A stretch of 64,000 nucleotides of DNA from Myotis daubentonii (taxonomy: Eukaryota > Chordata > Mammalia > Chiroptera > Vespertilionidae). Shown piece by piece: positions 49,836-61,039 of this stretch (the stretch's first letter is position 1; each line of letters begins with the position of its first letter). The stretch spans positions 61,247,722 to 61,311,721 of the forward strand of contig NC_081846.1 of assembly GCF_963259705.1 (NCBI RefSeq), in the 5' to 3' direction. The notes beneath the pieces were generated by a model. The model was not told the DNA's origin. It searched no databases and saw only the letters and a list, made by a program, of their open reading frames with translations. The translations under genes and the position numbers were made by a program.

Positions 49836-50613
49836 TGCCGGAAGCCGGTCCATCCTTGCTGCTTGACACAGTCGCTGCAGGAAAGAAACATCTGCACAGC
49901 ATATGTTTCAAGGGACCTGGCGTATATAGCATACTGTTCTTAATATGTTTGCTCCCCTTAGCGCTGTGTGTTTTAACCAAGGTCACCTCTCGAGAAAGGT
50001 TGTTTCCCCAGGTAGGAATTTTTCCCTGAAGTCAGGGAGGGGATGCCTCTCCTAGAAAGGTTGTTTCCCCAGGTAGGAATTTTTCCCTGAAGTCAGGGAT
50101 GGGATGCCTCTCCTAGAAAGGTTGTTTCCCCAGGTAGGAATTTTTCCCTGAAGTCAGGGAGGGGATGCCTCTCCTAGAAAGGTTGTTTCCCCAGGTAGGA
50201 ATTTTTCCCTGAAGTCAGGGAGGGGATGCCTCTCCTAGAAAGGTTGTTTCCCCAGGTAGGAATTTTTCCCTGAAGTCAGGGAGGGGATGAAACTCCTTAA
50301 CTAAGTGCCAGGCGGGTAGTTAATCACTACAAACAATCATGCTTAAGCTACATAATCTTTACTCCCTGGAATGGAGATAAGAAACACCCTAACCTTTGTA
50401 ATAGAAATTGACAGGATTAAAATCAACTGGTATAAATACGGATGTAACAAGACAATAAACAGCAGAGCCTCTCTAGAGATCAAGACCAGAACTTGGCTGG
50501 AGATCCTGGCTAGGCTGCTGATCAACTGAACGCTGTCTCCGTGTCATTCCTTCTTCGCCGACTCCGTCCACACCTTTGGGGACCCCTGGACCTGCTGGGG
50601 TCGGACCCCGGCA
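49836..50613 (+). mobile_element. Solo LTR of a class II-like ERV with internal 61-bp array
   Basis: 778 bp with ends TGCCGG and CCGGCA (perfect 6-bp inverted repeat), flanked by a perfect 6-bp TSD gactga (49830-49835, 50614-50619). It contains five 61-bp tandem units in the U3-like half, 'tataaatacgg' (near 50431) as TATA box, 'aataaa' (near 50454) and an R/U5-like pyrimidine-rich end. No internal viral genes. The insertion inside MLT1 gives its orientation and limits precisely. A 6-bp TSD is typical of betaretrovirus-like elements. Confidence 0.9.
49984..50289. repeat. 61-bp tandem array, five near-identical copies
   Basis: The motif gaaaggttgtttccccaggt recurs at 49994, 50055, 50116, 50177 and 50238, a constant 61-bp period. 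Copies are almost identical (one T/G difference in the second). No spacers, so not a CRISPR. Confidence 0.97.
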
Positions 50614-50975
50614 GACTGAGTGACTTAAAAAACAAAAATTTATTTTCTCACAGTTCTAGAGGCTAGAAGTCTAAGGTCAAAGTTTCTGGTGAGATTGCTC
50701 TTTCTGAATGACCATCTTCTTGTTATATCCTCACATGGCCTTTCCTCGGAGCATGGCAAGTAGGAAAGAGAAAGAGAGGGAGAAGGAGAAGGAGCTCTCT
50801 GGCATCTCCTGCTTAAATGGACACTAATCCTATCACATTCGAATCCCATCCTTATAAGCTATTTTAGCCTTAATCACTTCCTTGGAGCCCCATCTCCAAA
50901 TACAACCACATTGCGGGTATGGCTTCAACATATGAATGGGGGGGGGAACAAATATTCACCCATAACACTGCATGT

Positions 50976-51783
50976 GGCTGAAGTTACCCAGATGCCAATG
51001 GGCAAAGGACCCTGGGGAAGTTCTGAAATACAGAAAAGGAGGGGAGGCTGAATACACATGAGGGTGTTAACTTGTATAATCTAGTCTCAGTATTATTTTA
51101 ATCTGATTTATGATAGAATTAGGAGAAAAACAAATAGTAGAATTGAGTGGATTTAATATAACTTGCTGAAATATGTGTTCCTTATTCACTATAATGGCAG
51201 ATCAATTTATGCTGGCAGATTTGATAGTTGTGACCAAATTCTCAGCTACAGAAGATAGCTAACTTATCACCAAAAATACCTCCTTCCCAAACCTGAAGCT
51301 TTATGATTACTGAACCATTGTAGAAATTTTGTTTTTGGGCAACAGACATTTGTCAGCCTGATGAAAAAAAAATAAACATTCATAGGAATGAAATAAAAAT
51401 AGAATTATATTCTAATAAACTGAAAAACACATAAAAATAGGTTGGCTTTAATATCTTCTTATTAATCCCCCACCCTACCCACTCATATGGTTGCAGATAT
51501 TGTTGAAAATATAAAAAAGCAATATTCCTCACTTAATTAGGACCAAAAAACAAAACAAAACAGTCTTTCATCCCAATCAGTACCCTAAATCTGGGAAATC
51601 ACAACCCAAACATGAATGCACAAATCTTATTTTCTGTTAACACAGTGGCTTTGCAAAACTTCGCAGGAGAAGCTCCAATTACTGTGTAAGTCAATCAAGA
51701 CACTTTTAGGTTAAACTTAACAGATACTGTTCAGGTAACAGAGGAGGAAATGTATATGGTTAATCAGAATCAACAACAATCCA
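50976..51783. other. Unassigned AT-rich sequence
   Basis: No gene seen. Confidence 0.45.
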
Positions 51784-51986
51784 GCCCTAGCTTGTTTGCT
51801 CAGTAGTCAGAGCATTGGCCCAGGGGCTGAAGAGTCTCGGGTTTGATTCCATTCAAGGCCACATACCTAGGTTGCAGGCTCTACCCCTGACCCCATCACG
51901 GTGCATAGGAAACCAATCAATGTGTCTCTCTCTCTGTCTCTCCCACTCCCTTTCACTCTCTAAAAATCAATGGGGAAAAAAAAATA
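51784..51986 (+). mobile_element. Ves SINE
   Basis: Forward: 'gccctagcttgtttgctcag', 'ctcgggtttgattccattcaagg', 'caatgtgtctctctctctgtctctccc', then 'aaaaatcaatggggaaaaaaaa'. Diverged; no clear TSD. Confidence 0.87.
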
Positions 51987-52264
51987 GCCTCATGAAGATT
52001 AACAATAAAAAATCAAGAACATCCATTTGAAGAGTACATGGCCCTTTAAGGGTTTTGCTAGGACACAGTGTCTTCTGATTCAGCTTTGATCTCAATGAAT
52101 GCTCTAAGACCTGGCAATATATATAAGAGCCTTGTAAAGTTCATATATTTGGAGCCATTGATTTCATTTCTGAGAATCTAAGGAAATTAAAATTCTGGAA
52201 AAGCTTTACACATAAAGATGCTCATTAAGTCATTACTTATAACATTATAAATTAGAAACTACTA

Positions 52265-53099
52265 TTTTTGACAGTAGGAGAATGTGAAAGGGTTCTCTGA
52301 GCCAATTCCAATGTGTGTATGGAGGCTTTCCCACACCAACAAGCAATCTCAGATACACAAAAAGCAGGGTATCTGAGAACTCAACTCAATTCTGGCACTA
52401 TGTACCCAGAAATAGAATAAAATTCCACAGGTAAAGGGCTCAGTCCCATAAGACCATCCTCCACTTCAGACGTCAGTCTCAAGCCCAGGTTGTTAGCTCT
52501 ACTTTGACAGACTGGCTACAAATCAAAGGTTCTCATGACACCTCTGCAAGTTTGATTAATTTGCTAGAACAGCTCACAGAACTCAATAAAAACCATCTAT
52601 TCATTAGATTACAAATTTATTCTAAAAGGACATAACTAGGAAGAGTCAGAAGAGATACATACAGAGGGCAAGGTATGGGGAAAATGGGTGGAGCTTTCAT
52701 GCCCAATTCAGGTGCAGCACTCTCCCTGCACCTTCAGGAGTTAAAACCAGAAGCTCTGTGAAAAAGAGGTCAGTTACTACAGCTCTCCTTGGGTTTTCCT
52801 AGAGGCTTCATTGTGTAGTCAAGATTGACTAAGTCATTGGCCACTGGCAGTTGATTCAACCTCCAGCCCCTTCTCCTCTCCTAGGTGGTCAGGGGGTAGG
52901 GTTGAAAGTTTTAACCTTCTAATCACATGTTGGCTCCACTGGTAGCCAGCCTGCATCCTTGAGTGGGCATCCAAAAGTAACCTTACATTTCAATAAAAAA
53001 AAGACACCATTCTTGCCCTCATCACTTAGGAAATTTTGAAGGATTTAGGAGCTCTTTGTTAGATATGGGGATGAAGACAAAATATATATTTATAATAAA
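52265..53099 (-). mobile_element. Old ERVL-type LTR
   Basis: 'tttgctagaacagctcacagaactcaataaaaacc', 'atacagagggcaaggtatggggaaaatggg', 'tcattggccactggcagttgattcaacctccagcccc' and 'cactTaggaaattttgaaggatttaggagctc' are typical of a diverged reverse-oriented mammalian LTR. The exact family is not named. Confidence 0.55.
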
Positions 53100-53300
53100 C
53101 CAGGGGCCTGATGCATGAAATTCATGCACTGGGAGGGGGGGGTCCCTCAGTCTAGCCTGCCCCCTCTCACATACTGGGAACCCTTAGGGGATGTCCTACT
53201 GATGACTTAGGCCCACTCCCTGATCCCCTTGGGGAGCAAAGCTAAGCCACAGTCTGGCCTCTTTTTGTGGGAGGCGACCAGGATGATCAGGGGAAGGCAC
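53100..53300 (-). mobile_element. HeliBat-type Helitron 3' part
   Basis: Degenerate CTAG (CCAG at 53100), hairpin 'cctgatgcatgaaattcatgca', then 'ggtccctcagtctagcctgccccctc'. It may be the 3' part of one longer element reaching 54352 (see findings). Confidence 0.75.
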
Positions 53301-53453
53301 CAGCTCCATCACCCCGCTGCTGCAGCCACTGCCAGTCACCACAGCCACCAAGGTGTTTTCATGAACACGGACTCCAGTCCCTTCACCATGAAAAAATGAC
53401 AACTTTCTTTAGGCATTTTCAAGATGTGTCTTTCATAGGATATGACATTTCTT

Positions 53454-53700
53454 TCTTTTTATCCTCACCTGAGGATATGTTTGCATTGAATTTTAGAGAA
53501 TGTGGAAGAGAAAGGGAAAGACAGAGAGAAACATCAAAGTGAGAGGAACACTTTGATTGGTTGCCTCCTGCATGAGCACTGACCTGAGCCCCAGCTAGGG
53601 AGGAGCCTGCAACCTAGGTACGTGCCTTTGGTCAGAATTGAACCCAGATCCTGTGGTCAGCAGGCCAAGGCTCTATCCACTGAGACAAACTGGCTAGGGA
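53454..53700 (-). mobile_element. Ves SINE with 17-bp TSD
   Basis: Reverse: 'gaattttagagaatgtggaag', 'gagagaaacatcaaagtg', 'ctgagacaaactggctaggga'. Flanked by a perfect duplication aggatatgacatttctt (53437-53453 and 53701-53717). It has extra sequence (about 30 bp) between the TSD and the usual tail. Confidence 0.9.
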
Positions 53701-53871
53701 AGGATATGACATTTCTTAGCCCTCCAGCAGTGGACCTTCATTTTTTTTCTCCAGGAGAGTCATGGAAAAACCCTAGGTCACCTTATTGGATTCTTATTAC
53801 CCAAGTTACTAAGAATATTACCAGTGGCATACAGAGAGCTTAGCCAATGAGCGGTCAGAAAAGGTGTTTCC

Positions 53872-54352
53872 TCTGTAGTTTATACTGATCCCCGGCTTGG
53901 CCCCTGCCCAGGCCTAAAGCCTCTGGCCGGGGATTTTGGGTTGGGCAGGGGACCCCCAGCTCCTCCGATCATGGGCTCTGCCCATGCCCAGGCCTAACAC
54001 CTCTGGCCGAGGCATTAGGACTGGGCAGGGGACCCCCAGCTCTGTCTAATCGCTGGCTCTGCCCCTGCCCAGGCCTAACGCCTCTGGCTGAGGGGCCCCC
54101 TCGGCTCTGATCGCAGGCACAGGCCCTGCCCAGGAGCCCCCTGGCTCAGGCTCTTCCTATGCTGCTCAGGGCCCACACAGGGCCTACCTCGGAGTGACCT
54201 GGGTGCCCGATGATATTCCCAGGAACCAGGACGCTGGGCTCCTACTTATGCAAATTAATAGCCATCTTTGTTTGGTTAATTTGCATACTCTCCTGATTGG
54301 CTGGTGAATGTAGCGGAAGGATGGTCAATTTACATGTTTGTCTATTATTAGA
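53872..54352 (-). mobile_element. HeliBat-type Helitron 5' part
   Basis: Reverse orientation: ends at 54352 with GA (reverse complement of the 5' TC); 'aatttgcatactctcctgattggctgg' and 'tgcaaattaatagccatctttg' match the 5' part of 16149. The interior has repeated 'gcccctgcccaggcctaa' units of about 80-90 bp. Confidence 0.75.
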
Positions 54353-54357
54353 TAAGT

Positions 54358-55030
54358 CTAGAGGCCCGGTGCATGAAATTTGTGCACTCAGGGTGTGTGT
54401 GTCCCTCAGCCCAGGCTGCACCCTCTCTAATCTGGGACCCCCTCCAGGGATGGCCGACTGCCCGTTTGGACCCGACCCTTGTGGGCAGTTGGACATCCCT
54501 CTCACAATCCAGGACTGCTAGCTCCCAACTGCTCGCCTGCCTGCCTACCTGATTGTCCCTAACCACTCCCCTGACAGCCTGATCAACGCCTAACTGCTCT
54601 TCTGCCTGCCCGATTGCCCCAACTGCCCTCCCCTGCCAGCCTGGTTGCCCCCAACTGCCCTCCCCTGCAGGCCTGGTTGCCTCCAACTGCCCTCCCCTGC
54701 CAGCCCGGTTATCCTTAACTGCCCTCCCCTGCCGGCCTGGTCACCCCTAACTGCCCTCCCCTGCTGGCCTGGTTGCCCCCAACTGCCCTCGCCCTGCTGG
54801 CCCAATCGGCCCCAACTGCCCTCCCCTGCAGGCCTGGTCACCCCTCACTGCCCTCCCCTGCTGGCCTGATTGCCCACAATTGCCCTCCCCTGCAGGCTAT
54901 CTTGTGGTGGCCATCTTGTGGCCACATGGGGGTGGCCATCTTGTGTTGGAGTTATGTTCAATTTGCATACTGGTTATGACTAATTGGGATATCTTGGATA
55001 ATTAGCATATCCCTCTTTTATTATATAGGA
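54358..55030 (-). mobile_element. Complete HeliBat-type Helitron with minisatellite, 673 bp
   Basis: CTAG at 54358, hairpin 'ggcccggtgcatgaaatttg', then a long array of imperfect units ('ctgccctcccctgcaggcctggt') at 54528-54895, 'aatttgcatactggttatgac', and the 5' end 'tattatatagga' at 55030. The preceding base is T rather than A. Confidence 0.9.
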
Positions 55031-55274
55031 TAGCAATATCACAGACTGCTTACGGAACCCATGACTCAGAGATATAGACTGTTACATAACCAATAAAAGC
55101 TATGATTATAAGAAAACTTATAATATGGTAAAGCAAAAGTATAGCATACTATCAGAGCAACAATATATGAAAAAAAAAAACAGGGTAAAAATGTAGCAAG
55201 TGTTAATAAACTATAATGCTATAAATGTTAATGGTGGTTGAGTTTTAGCATTATGGATGTCTTTCCCGGTGTAC

Positions 55275-56130
55275 TTTAATTTAAAAAAATTCAGTGGAGT
55301 AAATTTGAAGATCTAATGGCTTTATTAAGCAATTCATAAATCAGGCAGCATCCCATCTAGCAACTAAGAAGGGGGCTCAGAAGGGCTGTATAAAATGGAA
55401 GGTTTTTATAGGAGAAGGATGGGGCAAGGGCGCTATTAACGAGAGAACAAAGGGCTATTTTTAGACCATGATATCTTCTTTGGTGTGTGTGTTTGGGTGG
55501 GGGTGGGGGAGAGTATGAATGAAAAAGGAGCTATATGGTACTAACCACACAGGATGATCTGATCATAAATTTCTAACTGGGCAGGTCATGTTGGGCAGTC
55601 CTGCCCCAGGCCTATAGCTTCCTTAGTAAATAGTTAATCTTTGCCTTGAATGAGCCCTGTCCATTATTCTTGTGTGTCCATACCTTTAAAATGCCAGAGT
55701 AATCTTCTTTTCCAGACCCCTAAGAGGGGAGATGTAACCCCCTCATGGGAGTACATGCACCAAACTCTTCCTCATTGTTATCTTGTTGCCCTCATACTAT
55801 CTCTCTTCACTCTAAATGTTAACTATTCAATAGCTGCCAATGTAAAAGAAGTATGTATCTCTCTATTTTACTTTTTATCAAATCAGATTTCCCCACTTAG
55901 CTTTCTCTGGCCTCCTTAATCTACCCCCAGCTTTCCTGTAATTTTCCTTATGTTTTCTCCTTTGATTCTAAATGTACAAAATGAACTGCAAAACTGCCTC
56001 TTTCTGGAACATTTTCTCAATCCCTTGAGATCTTGCTTCCAGGCATGTCCTCAGTTTGGCCCAAATAAACTCTAATAAGCTCATAAAACATCTATAGATT
56101 TGGACATTCTTGCATCCACAGAGGGAATCG
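55275..56130 (-). mobile_element. Old LTR, probably ERVL-type
   Basis: On the minus strand the segment near 55280-55360 reads as an LTR R region with AATAAA (55321-55326 reversed) and '...gctgcctgatttatg'. 55370-56100 continues with LTR-like sequence. Family and limits are uncertain. Confidence 0.45.
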
Positions 56131-57652
56131 CAGGGGTTTTTATTGTGCAGATTGCCTGTTCTTTCTTGGGGGCGGGGGAGGGGAATATATTATGATGGTG
56201 GTGTCCCATGTGACAGATTACCTTACTGATTCCACCACAAAACTCCAGACTGATTGATTAAGATTACATTTCTGGGAGAGGCTGAAACTGCAATTAGGTC
56301 AGGTATTAAATCTAAGTTTAGTATTATGGACTTTTAGCAGGAGTGACACCAGTTTGGGCTTGTGGTTTTCTCTTTCACACTCTGTGGTGCATATTTTCTA
56401 TATTGACCATCCACTACTTAGTGGCAACTATATGAAAATAATCATTGCTAGTCCCTGACACCTTTTATCTTATTTGGTATCTCTTCAGTCTCCCTAACTT
56501 GGAGCAGCAGTTTTAGACGCCAAAGATAGAAGATTTCAGCTACTGGTTTGGCCCACTGCTCACTGCTTCTCAGTGCTATCTGAGCCTCTTCAGCTAAATT
56601 CACAATTATTTAATGAGAATCTGTTATTTGCTGATCATCACGTTAATGCAATAGGAAATCCAAAGAGGTATAGTATACCAAGTCTCTGGGTTAAGCTTAC
56701 AATTTGATTGGGGACCAAAGTCATGTACTTGAAATAAAAATTAGGGAGCAAAATAGCATTTAATCTGATACTTCTGGCCACAGATTCAAACTACTATGGA
56801 TAGCAAAAGAGATGTTATTCTAATAACAAAGTTAGACTTTTCTATTTTATTAATTCAGAGAAATTTTTAAGTCATTCTGCTTTTTACAAATGTATTTTTT
56901 TTAATTTAGTCATATTAAAACTCTTCTCCCTGGAGAACAGGAAGTTGTTAAAGGACACAGAAAGTTGTTTTAATTTTTAAAATTAAAGAAAAACTCCATT
57001 TTATCAAACTCTGATTTGCTTCTCTTGGTATTTGCTAACTTCCTTTTTTTGCAAAGAACGTATTTCACTCCATAAAAAGAAACAAATTTATTATTAAAAT
57101 CTGAAGGTGCTATTTAGAGATTATGTGAAACAGTAAATATATTTTTTCAAAACAATAACAATTTACATAGAAAAAGAAAACAAAGGGAAAGAGTAGAATA
57201 TTTGACAAGAAAAATTATGCAGTGATTTAAAAAAAAGGTTGCCAAAACCTAATTTGGGGTGGAAAATTAATTACCAAAGGTATTGTATATAATTGTCCAC
57301 TAAATTATACTTGGCATTAAATCAAGGGGAAACAGAAACACCTTAAATCATCACATTGCCTCTTCATGTAATCTATGAGAAAAAATAGATGAGAACCTCA
57401 TAAGACCACAATTTATTTTTTTAAATGAGACTAGCAAGGTTGAATTGTGTTTTAAATTCTCTTCTTTGCTCATTAATGAGACGTACTTTTTTTGTTTGTC
57501 ATTTCTCTCCACTTTAAATAAAGTGAGACTTTTCACTCATTCCTTAAACAAAATTTCTCTAATCATTTCCATATTCTGTTATGGTTAATACCTGACCCCT
57601 ACCCACCCCACGCTTGCATTACTAGATAATATACAGAAGAGTCTCCAAATGC

Positions 57653-57703
<51 letters not shown>

Positions 57704-59689
57704 TACATTTAGCCACAAGGAATAAAAATGAAAGACACTGTTGAAAAATAGGCAAGTCATTAAATCAAGTAGACTTTTTAAAAACTCTCTGATAGTCATT
57801 TAATATTTTCAGAAGGAAAAATTAATCTGGGTTAAGCTATTCTCTGTCTTATTTTTAAATCAAAGCATGCTATGATTCATTCTTGAAAAATAAAACAATA
57901 AAATGAAACTGCACTGATTGAAATGTTTTACTCACCCTCCCACCCCACCTCAAACAAAAACAAATCCAAATAGAATGCTGCAAAGGGTTTCTGTGAGAAA
58001 ATATTGGTCCAGAGAAAAAAACTGACAGCAAGATCGGGTCGGCCACAGGCAGTGGGGGAGGAGGAGCTCTGCCAAGCAGTGGTTAAAACTGGAAACTTGG
58101 TGTGCTTTCATCTAAGCTACCCATCAACTTGTAGTGTCATTGACCTTGAAGAAATAAATTTATCTCCTGGTCAAATACTTTGTGAAAAGGTACTTGCAGT
58201 TTAATCAATTTCCAGGCCCTCACTCAGGTCCAGATTAATTTGTGCAGCTCCAAAGTTAATTAAACCCCTTCTTCCAACAAAACAGATTCTTTCCAAACCA
58301 TTTGATGCTAGTTTACATAATCCATCTCTCAAAACGCTCCTGAAAGAATACACTGATGGTAATAGAACCCGAGACTCCTGGGGAGCCCTATCCTGTGGCT
58401 TTTAGATAGGAATGCTAACACATTTCCATGACACACACGTGTCCTATTGACCTCGGTTAGAATCCACTCTGGCAGTCTCAAAAGCAAGGTTGTTGATTTT
58501 ATGGAAATTGAAAAATCACAAATAAATTCCTCTGTGATTTTTTTCCTTTCATTTCCAATTAACTTAATATTTCCCAGATCAGAAGACTAATAAATAAATA
58601 AATAAATAACCCCAATTAATTATGTAAAGATGTTATACAAGAAAAAAAAAAAGGCAGTTTGAAGTCTGAGTGTTCCTGGAGGTTTTTAATGTTCTGGAAG
58701 ATGTTTAAAGCTTTTCCAGCAGCTATTCCAGCTGTAGTGCTGGAGGGGGAAATGAATGAAGTATGCAAGCGTCATTCGATATAATGTGACTATCTTCTGG
58801 CTGTAAATCCAACCGTCTTCAGCGATCATTGAGAAAGGAATAGTGTTATGCATGTAACTGGTTAGTTGTTTTTTATAGCTAAGGTAGGTGGAACATAGTA
58901 GATACTTAAAAGAAATGGGTGATCCCTTTAAAATATCTCCTTTAAGAAAGAACTGAAAAAAAACAATTTTCCCCATCACTTTTGTAGAAAGCTGAAGAAT
59001 CAATTTCAGTCCCATGCCACTTGTCTGTTCAGTAGAGCTCTTACTTAAAGCAAAGAGAGAAAGGCTAGAAGCCCTGAAGGAGAAGGAGGATGACTCACAC
59101 GTACTGTGTCATCTTTAATGGGCTAAAGCATGGTCTTAGGAACCAGAGAACAGAACAACTGGCCTCTTCTTTACTGTTTGTGCAATTATAATTTGAGTCA
59201 AGCAGAGAGTGCGCACCTCATCTGAATAGCCACCACTTACAAGCTCAGCGTGAGGAACCATCATTCATTAGTTGAAAGGATTTGACACATGACGCATCCC
59301 ATGCTTACCTCTGACACATTAAGGCTCAACGCCAAAATAATAGTGAGTTCAGCAGAGAAAATCTGGAACAACTGCTTGAGGCCGAAAAAAAAAAAAAAAA
59401 GAAAAGAAAAGAAAGGGCAAAAGTAGGTTGTAGGCAAACCCTAGAATTGCCTAGTTTCAGTTAATAACATCAACAAAAACTGTCCTAGTAAAATAGAATG
59501 TTCCTAACTGTGTCAAGACTTTTAAATGTTATTCCTCTTTATAACCCTAACTGGTATCGTATCTACATAAAATTATAACCAATAACTGGTGAGAATTTAG
59601 GTTTAAATAAGTATATTAAATTCTGAATGCTTGGGTAGATTAATCAGGGGGGATTGCATATCAAGATAATATAACTATCTATTGTGGGG
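56131..59689. other. Unique non-coding region, possible regulatory elements
   Basis: About 3.6 kb with few recognisable repeats; a weak ancient repeat remnant may lie at 56600-56720. 58010-58330 and 58660-59350 are of high complexity with TAAT/ATTA-rich motifs, in the style of conserved developmental elements (inference). Confidence 0.4.
57656..57702. repeat. (TG)n microsatellite
   Basis: About 23 perfect TG units. Confidence 0.97.
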
Positions 59690-59830
59690 CTTCTGGTCAA
59701 GATGCAGAGTAGGTGAATGTGGTACTCGCATCTTCCCATAACCACATCAAAATTACAATTCAACCACAGGACCACCTGAAGTCTAGAGGAACAGAAGTCC
59801 TATAACCAAGACTTATAACGTTAGCTTTAA
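59690..59830 (+). mobile_element. L1 5' UTR fragment
   Basis: 'caagatgcagagtaggtg', 'ataaccacatcaaaattacaattcaaccacagg' and 'ggaacagaagtcctataacc' resemble mammalian L1 5' UTR sequence. Truncated. Confidence 0.6.
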
Positions 59831-61039
59831 TTTGCAGCACTGAATTTTCTACACATAAAGTTCTAGAATTTGGGAGAGCCATTAGTGAAGAATCCCACAC
59901 TATTAACATAAAATCTGAATCTATATTTGGTACCAATCATTGTTAGCAAATTAAATATATAAAAAGTTCATTCTCTCTGCTCAATGGAAATTCTGTGCCC
60001 TGTGGTCTTATACTTTTAATATCTCAGCTTTATGTGTTTTCAGGACACAAAGGCTACAAAACTGAGCAAATATCCATCTGGAAAATAGTGCTCTATAAAC
60101 TGTAAATATCCAGTGCTGATTTACGGCAATAAAGACAGTCTAGATGGAGCTAATATGACCTGGCTATGTTTGTAGAGTTTTCTGTCTTAATGGGATAATG
60201 TAATGATCAAGTCATTATTCATATTTTATCTTTATTCTCACTATTAGTATTAAATCATAAACTCAACTAATTTAGAATTAGCCCTTATGTGACCTAATAA
60301 AGAAAATGGTTAAATCTAAGGAAATTTAGGGCGTCCAGATGAGCCAAGAAGCTTTTTTTTCTGTAACACCATGACCTATCAGAATAATTACTGCTGAAGG
60401 AAGATGAGATAGTAAAGCAGAATGACTCAGAAGAAGAAAAAGCCAATCTCACATTACTAAACTCAAATAGAATGTAACAGGAGAAGTATTGATTATAATT
60501 GCTCATCACGCTTTTTAAATAAGTTTTAGACCATGGCTTAGGGCACTATTTGCCAGGCTTATTAAATTGTTTTTATTTAATAACTTTTCACATTTGTAAC
60601 TTTACTGAAAACTTCCATGTAAATGGCATATGTGTACTCTGTATCATTTTTCCATAACTTAATATGTGACCTCAGATATGTGTTCCTCTTTTGGTGTGGC
60701 AGGAGAGAAAATGAAGATTTCATGAGTCAGAATTTCAACATTTATTTCTGTAAAAATCATGTCTTTATCAATTTCCTGCCCATTGTTTTTCCTCTTCCTG
60801 AATTCATGTATCCATGGGCATCAAATCCAAATGCTTTTTTCACACTCACTGAAACCCAATATTTGGTTTTCATGTCTAGTTCTCAGTGACCCTGCGGAAC
60901 CTAAATGTTTAAGCCGTCACAATGTTTAATGCATTCTTGTTTTCAATTGTGGCAATTGCTATATTTTCAAATTATATTTTAAAATTGCTTGTTTGTATAC
61001 AATAATTTATTTGATTTTTTTAAAATATTGATCATTCTC
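59831..61039. other. Unassigned AT-rich sequence
   Basis: About 1.2 kb, no gene. The 88-codon frame at 60623-60889 has no recognisable features. Confidence 0.45.

Larger units (their letters stand above)
49796..50975 (-). mobile_element. MLT1-type MaLR LTR split by a younger LTR
   Basis: The left part, 'tgcttgggctgttaggaccaaataccatagac' (49796-49835), and right part from 50614 ('gactgagtgacttaa', 'tttattttctcacagttctagagg', 'cttggagccccatctcc') join into a reverse MLT1 once the LTR at 49836-50613 is removed. Confidence 0.85.

Noticed and set aside
49984..50289. 61-bp repeats as a CRISPR array
   Set aside because: Units are directly adjacent without unique spacers and lie in a retroviral LTR of a mammalian genome.
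54590..54841. Repetitive Gly/Gln-rich frame
   Set aside because: Translation of the Helitron minisatellite.
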